From Acanthopleura granulata (Eukaryota > Mollusca > Polyplacophora > Chitonida > Chitonidae): a stretch of 64,000 nt of DNA. The DNA is taken from contig JABBOT010000033.1 in the NCBI GenBank assembly GCA_016165875.1, forward strand, positions 973,357-1,037,356. The letters run 5' to 3'. Each line of letters begins with the position of its first letter. Position 1 is the first letter of the stretch. The notes under the pieces were generated by a model. That model saw only the letters and a list, made by a program, of their open reading frames with translations, was not told the origin of the DNA and searched no databases. This document shows positions 38,401-50,400 of the stretch, piece by piece. The translations under genes were made by a program, and so were the position numbers.

Positions 38401-41400
38401 GATAATTAAACAATTTAATGATTAATACCAAAAGCAAGTAGAAATACAGCACCACTAAGTTCATCACCTGTTACAATCATGCTGACTGAAGTGTGGGATG
38501 CACAAACATCGTAGTTAAATCTTTGAAACATCAAAAAAGTCCTTACTGCACGTTTGATATAGATGTACATGTAAGATTGCCGCTGAAAAACCACTTTCCA
38601 AAATGAGCTTACGCACATACATGCACACACCATTTTGAATTTAAAAAATCTTCAGCTTTTTAATTTTTGTATTATTTTAAATACTAATCATTTTAAGAGA
38701 TATACTAAATATCCACAATTCTATTTACATTTGACAGAAGATTTGCGCATAAAAAAGCATAAATTTTAATGTGCCTTGAAGTGAGTTTGCGTTGTACCAG
38801 TTATTGATGTACAGTCAGAGTTGCATTGTACCAGTTATTGATGTACAGTAGGAGATGCATTGTAACAGTTATAGATGTACAGTAGGACTTGCATTGTAAC
38901 AGTTATTGATGTACAGTAGGACTTGCATTGTACCAGTTATTGATGTACAGTAGGACTTGCATTGTACCAGTTATTGATGTACAGTAGGAGATGCATTGTA
39001 CCAGTTATTGATGTACAGTAGGAGATGCATTGTAACAGTTATTGATGTACAGTAGGACTTGCATTGTAACAGTTATTGATGTACAGTAGGAGATGCATTG
39101 TACCAGTTATTGATGTACAGTAGGAGATGCATTGTAACAGTTATTGATGTACAGTAGGACTTGCATTGTAACAGTTATTGATGTACAGTAGGACTTGCAT
39201 TGTAACAGTTATTGATGTACAGTAGGAGATGCATTGTACCAGTTATTGATGTACAGTAGGACTTGCATTGTAACAGTTATTGATGTACAGTAGGACTTGC
39301 ATTGTAACAGTTATTGATGTACAGTAGGACTTGCATTGTACCAGTTATTGATGTACAGTAGGAGTTGCATTGTACCAGTTATTGATGTACTTGCATTGTA
39401 CCAGTTATTGATGTACAGTAGGAGTTGCATTGTACCAGTTATTGATGTACAGTAGGACTTGCATTGTACCAGTTATTGATGTACAGTAGGAGTTGCATTG
39501 TACCAGTTATTGATGTACAGTAGGAGATGCATTGTACCAGTTACTGATGTACAGTAGGACTTGCATTGTAACAGTTATTGATGTACAGTAGGACTTGCAT
39601 TGTACCAGTTATTGATGTACAGTAGGAGTTGCATTGTACCAGTTATTGATGTACAGTAGGAGATGCATTGTACCAGTTACTGATGTACAGTCGGAGTTGC
39701 ATTGTACCAGTTATTGATGTACAGTAGGAGATGCATTGTAACAGTTATTGATGTACAGTCGGAGTCGCATTGTACCAGTTATTGATGTACAGTAGGACTT
39801 GCATTGTAACAGTTATTGATAGCAGGAGTTGCACAAAATATTTTTGATCACCAAAATGAATTATTGCACAATCACTTAAATCACTGTCACTTACTTAAAC
39901 TTTAACTTTTTACAAAAGCAACTGGAATTCTACTTATCAAATATTCAGAGCAAGCAACACAACACAAATATTTTCTGAAAAAACATTTCAATTATTCAGT
40001 GACTTTTATCCAAGAATCTGCAATTTTAAAACAATACTATTCAATAACTGTAATCTAATACCAGTGACCCGTCATTCATTCTTATACTTATTGAATAATA
40101 TTTCATGTTTTAAATGATGAACAAACCTTCCACTTCGATCTGAATAGTCCAAACCACAGCTCCTGCCGGATTTTCTACACAAATAGTGTAATTGCCAGAA
40201 TCTGAACTTTCTGCAGATGCTATTTCGACAAAGTGTGAGCCACCTTGTTTGAACAGTTTACAGTTATGTCCACTTCGAAGTAGGGTGTTATTTTTAAACC
40301 ATGTGACGGTGGGTGGAGGCCTGCCTGTTAAAACACCACAAAACATGCATCAAACACACATTTCATCAAACAACAAGGACATTCATTTATATGTTAGAAA
40401 GGAAACAAGCTTAAAGCATAGGGGCTGAAAAAAAATTCTTTCTTTTTTCTTTTGCTGATATTCTCTTTTTTTTTAAAAGTTGCTTCCAGGGTCTACTTGC
40501 ACAAATGCATCTCAGCATGTAGTCAGCTTGTACATATTTCACACAATTAAAACCCACAGGTAGAGTGTCCAGTGTATTTAGTATAAAAGGGACACCCAAA
40601 TCAACTGTTGCAGTTTTTCTAGTCAGATAATGAATAACTAAGGAAATTTTTGTAGAAAAGGCAGAGTTTTAATTTTTCATGTGTGCTTTACTTTTGAAAC
40701 TGTCCTGCAGCCCACGTAAAATCTCATGTGTCACACAGACTGACATAAAATGCCTAAAATGGATTAGAGTGTGTGTGACTACAGGGAGATAAGATGCTCC
40801 AACACAACCACGTGGGCTTGTTTGTCTCACAGCAAAAGAAATTCTTGTCATGCACACTCTAACAGTTATCTGACTTATTATGACATTCTATGTGCGCTTG
40901 CAATGCATTATGGGATTGGAAGTGGAGCAAGATTTCCCTGCTGCCTTGTGGTCACTTGAGCACTCACAACATTTACTGCCAACAATTTATACTCTGAATC
41001 TAAACCAAAGCTATGTACTAATCACACAAACAACAGTACACATTTCTTCCATCACAGTTAAGGCCATTTCACTATGACAGGGCTCGCAAAATTTTCAAAT
41101 CTCTGGTAGCCCTTTGGGCAGGCTACCGTGAGGATATAGATACCCCGAAAAATCTTCTGCTCGCCCAACTTCAGTCAACAAAGTACACAATGTACATGCA
41201 TTTGCTAAAGCACTGGAAATATAATATAATTCAAGTACATTTAACTACATGTATATTTCAATACTGCACACCCCTGAAATAAATTTTATCCAAAACATTG
41301 TTAAATGTGCCCGGCATTATCCAAAACATTGTTAAATGTGCCTGGCATTATCCAAAATGGTGTTAAATGTGCCCGGCATTATCCAAAACATTGCTAAATG

Positions 41401-44400
41401 TACCTGGCATTATCCAAAACACTGTTTAATGTGCCTGGCATTATCCAAAACATTGTTAAATGTGCCTGGCATTATCCAAAACATTGTTAAATGTGCCTCG
41501 CATTATCCAAAACATTGTTAAATGTGCCTGGCATTATCCAAAACATTGTTAAATGTGCCTCGCATTATCCAAAACACTGTTAAATGTGCCTCGCATTATC
41601 CAAAACATTGTTAAATGTGCCTGGCATTATCCAAAACATTATTAAATGTGCCTGGTATTATCCAAAACATTGCTAAATGTGCCTGGCATTATCCAAAACA
41701 TTGCTAAATGTGCCTGGCATTATCCAAAGCATTGCTAAATGTGCCTGGCATTATCCAAAACATTGCTAAATGTGCCTGGTATTATCCAAAATATTGCTAA
41801 ATGTGCCTGGCATTATCCAAAACATTGCTAAATGTGCCTGGCCTTCTCTGCTATTTGGTTTTTAACATTTAATGATACACTGCATGTTATTATCAGTCAG
41901 TTCATTCATTTCCAGTATATTTGCTACATGGATCTAGTTTGTTTTATTTTCATTCATTGACGTTTTTTATTTTGCTAACATTCACGATTTTCACGACAGT
42001 TGTTCTCAAATTAATAAGCCGTCCTAAAAAGTTTTGTGAAGACATCAAAAGGTGCATCGGAACCTTGGGACAGAGGGGGCAATGCACCCCTTGCCTTTTT
42101 GCCCCCCCCCCCCCCCCCCCAGTTTTACCGTCGGTGAAAATTTTCAGGTCAGAGCAAATGCTACGAAATGCTTTTGGGCAGTGACAAACAAGGGACAAAA
42201 TTTGCCTCACCACGGCTGTATATATGTCTGACGCAAAAGCTAATTAGGATATCCGTTACAACCACAATCCGGGGCTAGTGTATAAGCCTATTGTTTTGTA
42301 TACATAAGATATATATACCAAAAGAGAGTGGCCTATATATTCAGAAAAGTTACGACAAATTAACAGCTAGTCGTACTTTACTATATATACCCCATATTAC
42401 TGCTACGGGCCACCTGATCTAGATCAGTCAGAACTCAAGCTTTAAATTTTACCCAGACATTATTATGATATTTTATATCAAATTTTAAAAAAGGACTTTT
42501 GATAAGGTTTATGTTTTCCTGCGACACCAAATTACCCAGGAAAGATTTTCAGCAAATGCAGGCCTAATGAACAGGCCTAGCAATCAATATTTAACGCCAA
42601 ACTGCAGGTAACTGCTCATGTTTTATGCACATTAAACATAAAATTTAGACACAGAAAATGTCATATATTTTCCAAAACAAAATTCGTTGTGCTTGGCTGG
42701 ATGCAAGATTGGGCATTGATGCCTTATCCAGCAGTATTGCAGGTATATATGACAACGGCCAGCCAGTCACCACGGTCGGAATCCAACACTACTTTGTAAG
42801 CTACATTCCCAGGCTTCCCCACGTAAAGTCACGGAGAAGACGGCGAGAACCGAATCTGAGCCTGCGACCTCATATTGGTGAGAGGCTACAGTGATCCGTA
42901 GACTACTCGGCCACCGAGGACAAGATACCTTAATTGGTATTATATTTCACTTTCATGATATTTTCTTTCGGAACATGAAAATGTATGATTTTTACGACAA
43001 GCTTCCACCGAAAGTATATGAATGAAGAAGATGAATCATCCAACCAAATTGCTGTTAAAAGAAAATTTTATCTGGATGTTCTGTAGAAATCAGGGGAATT
43101 CCATGTGCTGTTTTTTTCAAGCTATGTGACACGTAACAGCTCAGTATGCATCATAAAGTGCTTCTTCCTGCCTCCATTTGCCGTGTTACATATTAGGTTG
43201 AAGTGCTCATTTTGATTTAGCAGTTCCTTGGAGTTTTTTTTCCGATGAAAAGATTCAAATTTATTTTCATCTCTTTCAGAATATATAGGTTATTAAAGTT
43301 TAAAACAAATGTAACTAACAACAGCAAAATAAAACCAAATACAATATCACAAAGTCCACCAGGTGTGTGAGTGATACTTCGGTGTTCATACGTGCCAAGC
43401 AGAAATCTGACGACCCCAGGTTTAGTCCTGGCTAGGTCGCATCTAAAACCACAACGCCAGCAAGGTAGTTACTTGCTTCCTCCCTCACCATTATGGGAAA
43501 ATAAAGATGACCGATCGCCCTGGTACCAGTATAATGGACTGACTGTCTTCAGCAATTCCTCTCGTTGAGGCTGCACCTAACCAAAGAGCGGTGTTGTATA
43601 TATCCACATACAAATGACTCTTCGTCGTTATGTGACGTATGAAATATTGTTGACGTTACACCCCAATCATCACAGCATCCAGTAGCCTTAAAATCGTGAT
43701 GATATTTATCCATTTAAATTACTATGGCGTTTTTTTTTCTCGGAGTCCGTGTCTAATAAAGCACGAGGATATTTCTCCTCCCATGCAAAGACCTTGTATC
43801 TAATGATAATCTAATGATGGAATTTAACATTAAGAGACATTTTCACTTTAATTTCCTCTATACCGTACAGTCACCACTGATATGAATCAACACTTCAGAA
43901 TATATGTCTGCTAATATAGCATAATACTCGACAGTCAAAAAAGATAACGTACTAAAGGAACCAGCTGAAAATAGATCAACTCTAATTATACAAGATATTT
44001 TCAGCTCTTCATTTTAGTGGCTTAATATTGATCAGAACACGTCTCCGGGAATCTGGGGGCCCCTGGGCCCTCGCCTAAAGTTGGCTGTGACAGTCGATCC
44101 ACCCCCCAGGCCTCAACAGCTTCCGACGCCTATATTTCATAACTGGTTTTTCCCTTGGTTGATCGCTTCAGTGTCAGTCTGGGTTGGCTGGGTGTAGTTG
44201 CGGTATTGTTAATCCATCAAGAGCTGTCACCGACGGCAACAATTGTCTGCGATCGTAAAGTGCTTGGTGTTTGCCAGTTCCCCAGTTTGTGCACTCGTAC
44301 CTTTTCAATCTCAAAGGGGCAAGTTACGTCATGAAAATGCTGGAGTAGTCAGATGTGCTAACTCGTACATTTCTCATATGAGTGGACAGCATGGTGGCAC

Positions 44401-47400
44401 CTCGAACCTCGACTCAAATTGATTCAGGGACTTAGTTTTAAATCAGAAGGAAACTATATTGTTACGGTTTGAATAGAGCATCAAGTGAACAGAAAACTGG
44501 CACAACTTTTAGTGCTGAAATTTCTGCTCGTTCATCATATTACATGTTTGGTAGCCCATCAAAACTTCTGGTTGTCTCAAAACATTGGGCTAGCGATTTT
44601 GCGAGCCCTGTATGTTAATAGCTATATTTAAAATATTAAACCATGGTTCAAAATACGAAAAAAGCAAACAAAACACAACAAACCCACCATTTTTTCAAGC
44701 AGATCTTTACAATCCAGCGCTACGTTTGTAACAACTTAATTATTCTCAGGATAAAATATGCAACAAACCACAAAACAGCAGCACACAAATCTTCAGTCGA
44801 AGTCAAAACATGGCTTTTGAATGTTGATATCAGTCTCATTGCTCTTGAAGACTTTTGTGTGATAGGTAATGAGCTTACCTGTGACAGGTTAACAAGCTTA
44901 CTTGTCACAGTTAAGGAGCTTACCTGTGACAGTTAAGGAGCTTACCTGTGACAGAGGCTGACAAGGTCACGGGTTCTCCTTCCATCACAGACTGACTCTC
45001 AGGCTTGGTTGACAACTCCGGAGGTTCCATGTCCTTCAAGGTCACACTACAAGAACCAACAGGTCATCCAAGGTGACAGCATTTCATCACATTTCAAGGT
45101 CATCCTTAAACAATTCTTTGTTGGTGGTATCACAAACATTTTTGTTATTTGTAACATTTTATTCCTATCCAAATTGTCTAAACACGTCAGGTTTATAGCT
45201 TCCATGTCATTAACACACTGTCTAAATACTTGAAGCTTATTCTTACAAGTCATTAACTGTGTCACACCACAAAATTATTGGCAACACACATCAAATTGTT
45301 CACACATTAGCCACATTTTGTGACACTTTTGCAACTTTTGATTCCCAGCTGTCAATCCATGACACCATTACGAGGAAATGTGACACCTCCTGAAGTATCA
45401 CTTCCTGAGTAAAATGTGAGACTTTGATGTATGCAGGGAGTGTATTACATAAGGGAATAATTCTTCATAAGAACGTTTTTAAATCTATACCTTGTCTCAA
45501 CCTCCTCCCCATGAGTGCTGGTATCCGAGGGAGGGGCCGGGAGTGTCACGGTAACCTTGATGTCACATGATGTTTCTCCTTTTTGATTGACAGCGGTTGC
45601 CCGGTAACGACCAGCATCTGCCTCCACTGTGTTCAGAATCTGTAACAAGTACACCTCCCCATTCACACTCGTCTTCTTGCGATAGTTTGGAACAACTGGC
45701 TGGTCGTCTTTGTACCAAGACACTCTGGGAACAGGGTTGCCTAATTAATAAACAAAAAATGTCGGTAAATAAAGCACAATAAAATCACCACCCACTCAGC
45801 TGAAATACACATAACATCTAATTTTTGCAAAGGCCGTGTGTGAATTGCACAACAGACAGACACCACGTACATGACAAACGTGACCCTGATTAATTTTACC
45901 CAAAAGTCAGCTGCAATTAACAATTAACACTTCACTGTCTTTAAACAACAGAAACGTTAAAAACGAAAATGGGTGATGAGAACTTCTCTACTGAACGATT
46001 CCAAATTCCTTCTTGATGTGCCAAAAAAAAACTCAATGAATGATTATGGCTAAATGCCACAATGGCAAAACAAGTTTCCCGTGACAGTAGACAATTATTT
46101 TATTCCCAAGTCATGGACGATCACAAACACATGCTGTGACCGTTCAAGCTTCATTGCAAGGTCTGATACTCATACGTGTTCAAATATTTGACAGAAAACC
46201 ATTTATCCATTGGCCTACCTCTGACTGTGACCTCTACAGATAATGTCTGCCCCGTTTCTACAGAGATCTCCGCTGGCCCAGTGACCTCCGGGGGCGTCTT
46301 CTCTGGTCTCTCAGACGTAGGCCTAAAAGTCACCATAGTCAATTTCATAAACATAAAAAACAGTTTTGTGAACTTCACCTTAATACTTTTAAATGTACAT
46401 CTACCTTTGTGTAAAGGTTGTTTTGCTGCTTAAAAACAAGTGTTTACAGAAAACTAAACAAGTACATTAATATCTTCTCATTAAAAAGCGCAGTTGCCCA
46501 TAAAAGTCAATCCAATAGGTATTAAATGCTTAATTCATGTGAATCTGCACTACAGCATACCAATGAGATTCCTCACTAAACTACTTCTCAGATCACCAAC
46601 ATCAAACAATGGCTGGTTATGTTTAAATCTAAAACCTTCAAAACTTCAACGCATACAGCTCCCCGTTGGGTTTTCACCTGTTTACTTATATGCAATCTTA
46701 TTCTCTTACACCTGGAAATCCACAAATTCCCTTTCCAAGGCAAGGAGACAGGTCAGTCATCAATGAAATCACAAGCTCAAATCAGTTAATTACCTAGCAA
46801 AGCGTTTACAATTGTGAAATACTCTGGGGTTTGACGTAAAACCAAAAATAAACTGATTTTACTTATTTCATTAGCATTTTATGCCCTACTCACCAATATT
46901 TGATATATACGACAGCGGCCAGCGTCTTGGTGGGAGGAAACAGAACTGTTCCCGAAGAAAACTCGCTAGCGTGCGCAATTTTCATAAACAATTGAATATA
47001 TAAGTAACTACTGGTAATATTACTACATAAAAAATTAAAAGCCAAAATAATTACATTCCATTAAGTGAAAGTAAAACTTACTCTGTTTCCTCCTTCTTTT
47101 CCTTCTCTTTTGGAGGAACGACGTCGACCTTGACTTCAAACGTTGTACGACCTTCAGAATTGGAGGCCGTCAGTTTGTATTTACCAGCGTCAGCTACAAC
47201 TGTGTTGAGAATCTGTAGTGTGTAGACATCTCCATTGGTCATCAGTTTGACATTCTTCCCTTCTTCGATATTCTTGAATCCCTTCTTCCAGGAAACCTTA
47301 GGTGTTGGGAAACCTGAAAATTGTTTATGTGCCGAAATTTAAGTCAGGTTTTCCGCCACTTACACAATGAAATCTTACTCAACCATTTGATTTTTTGTAC

Positions 47401-50400
47401 ATTATTTTCATATAACAGAAAAAGAATTCCTTTTATTTTCTTTTGTCCATGACATTTCCAGTAAAATTTGGCCAATCCGAATTTTTATCCACGCCAAAAT
47501 CCTGGCACTGGCTAAAATCAAAACTACTGAGCATGAACTTGCAGATGCCAAAAACTCAATGTGCACAATTCCAATAGGGGAGTTTTGAGATTGAACTCTT
47601 TTATAGCTAAAGGTAAGAAAAACCCTACTGTACCATGTGACCTGTCAAAAATGTTAGGCAACTATTTCTGATTACATTTACTATAACATGGGTATCTAAG
47701 AAAAGTTTCAAAAAAATTACTTAGACTAGTTGTATGATAGTGAAAATTGAGGAGCTGAAAGCTTTTTAATTTAAGAAGCTCCTGACAGAAGGACAGGCCG
47801 TTTGTACCTCCCTAACACAGCACGACACGTGATCGGTAAATTAAAACCAACAAAACTGCCTGACATTTTTGACAAGTCACATGACACATGAACCCTTTTT
47901 ACCTGCTGGGATTCCCCTATTTCACATTAGTACCGTATTTTATTTTAAAATCATATATCAAATACTACTTCATGTCTGAAAAATATTGGTTATGAGCCAA
48001 AGACTTACCCAATTCCCAGAAAAACTTTTATCAACACAATAATTATGAACAAAATACAAGAACAAATTTTCCAATACACACTATTCATTTTCAAGTTGAG
48101 GGAAAGCCATAGCTACATGTACCTGAGAATAAGGATTCCACTGTTACACCATGAGCATACAGTGTAAAGCACTCACCTGAAAGTGTAACTTGGATGTTGA
48201 CAGTTTGGCCCACTTCTACTGAAATTTCTGTGGGTCCGCTAACGACTTCAGGTGGGCTTGGTGTTGGCTCACTCGGTTCTTCTTCAATCTCCTTAGCTGT
48301 TTCCTCCACACTGACTTCAGAGGTGATTTTAACCTCTTCTTGAGGCTCACTGACATCCACCTCTGCAGAAACAGTGACTTCATCTGGCTTCTGGGAAGTC
48401 TCGACATCCGCAGAAACAGAGGGTTCAAGTTTTGCCGGAGTTTCCTCGACATCCACAGAAACAGAGGGTTCAAGTTTTGCCGGAGTTTCCTCGACATCCA
48501 CAGAAACAGAGGGTTCAAGTTTTGCCGGAGTTTCCTCGACATCCACAGAAACAGAGGGTTCAAGTTTTGCCGGAGTTTCCTCAACATCAACATTCACATC
48601 AAGTGCCTTGGTGTCGTCATCAGCCGATCTGCTCTCCGTTTCAATCTCTGCTTGGATTTTCAGACTTCCATCCTCATCTTTTGGAGTCTCACTTGAAGAC
48701 ACATCAACTTCTGCATACATTTGCAGAGACTGGGCATTCGTTGATGTTTCCGTGGTGACGGAAATCTCCGCTGTACTCTCCATAACAGAGGTTTCACTAA
48801 CAACAGACACATCACCTGAAGCCTTCTGCACCAGTTCACTGGAGAACTGCATGGAATCCAAAGAGCTTTGAACATCCACTGCCGATTCTGGCTGATCTCG
48901 AATAGTTGTCTCCACAGTTACCTCCCCTGTTATTTCCAGGGCCTCATCCGTAGTTTCCGACAGCCCAAGCTTCTTCAGTTCTTGCGCATCCTGCATCTCC
49001 TCAGCAACTCGGCTGAAAACAACCTCTTTGGATGCCTTGTCCTTTGCAGTAGCTTTGACCTCAACCAAACCTTCATGGTCTTGATCAGAGTCTTTGGCTT
49101 CTGTCAGCTCTGTTGTCTTAACCTCCTCATCCACTTTAGATTCTCTGCCTCCCTCTGCAGTAGCCCTGTGCTTTTCACCTTCCGCAATTCCATCCACATC
49201 GACAGATTCAGTTTTCACAGATACATCTGCAGATTCAGTTTTCACAGATACATCTGCAGATTCAGTTTTCACAGATACATCTGCAGATTCAGATTTCACA
49301 GATACATCTGCAGATTCAGTTTTCACAGATACATCTGCAGATTCAGTTTTCACAGATACATCTGCAAATTCAGTTTTCACAGATACATCTGCAGATTCAG
49401 TTTTCACAGATACATCCAACTCTTCAGTGATGTGGAGATCTTTATCCGTTTCTGTTGCTGATACAAGAGTTTCCATCTTCTCGGTTTGCAAAGCTTTTTC
49501 TCTCTCTTCAGACTCCAGAATGTGACCTTTTGCCTTGGCGTCATCGCCTAAAGTTGATACATCTTCCCCACCCATATCCCTAGCGTCAACCCTATACTCC
49601 GGTTCGTCCTTGGAGGCTTTTCCAAGGTCAGAAGCCGCTTGAAGCTGTTCTGTTGTCTCAGCAGATGCAACATTACCACTTTCAACTACTGCCTCCGTTG
49701 GCATTTTGTCCTCCTGCAAGCCAGTGCGGTATTCTTCTTGCTCGGCTTTAATGCCTTCTGCAACTCCTGGGATGTCTCTCAGGCTGGCAGAATTTTCCTC
49801 TGGCTTTGTTTCTGTCTTCATTGCGGAAACCTCTTCAATGTCGATGAACGCTGACTGGGTTTCAGACAGCACTTCTTCCCTGCTGTTTTTAGACACTGTG
49901 AGAGATTGGTCTCGTTGCTCTGTTAAGGACAAACTCTCCTTGATTGGCTCATTAAGACTACCAGCTTCTGCTCCCGTCATTTCATCCGCTAGTGCTGCTT
50001 CCGACTCGACACCTTCCGAAACCCTGACAGAGTCCTTCTCTTTCAGGCCACTGGAGACATCCCCTCTATCTGTCTGAGTTTCCTTCACATCAACCACAGC
50101 CTCTAACAGAGTCTCATCTTCCCCTACAGAAGCTTCGGCAGTTAACCTGGGTCGCACCTTCACCCCTTCTGCAACACCATCCACATCTTTTTCTGAAGCT
50201 TTCTGCCACCCTTCCATTTCTGCAATCTTGGTCATGGTTCCTTCATCTGCTTTCAACAAGTCCTCTTTCACTTTGGACTGGATTTGCTCTGCTACTTCAC
50301 CCTTCTCAAGGTCAGTATCTTTGACACTTGCATCAACCTTGGCCTTCGTGGACGTCTCCAAATCTGCTTTTCTCCCGTCCAACTGATCTGCCATCTTCAG

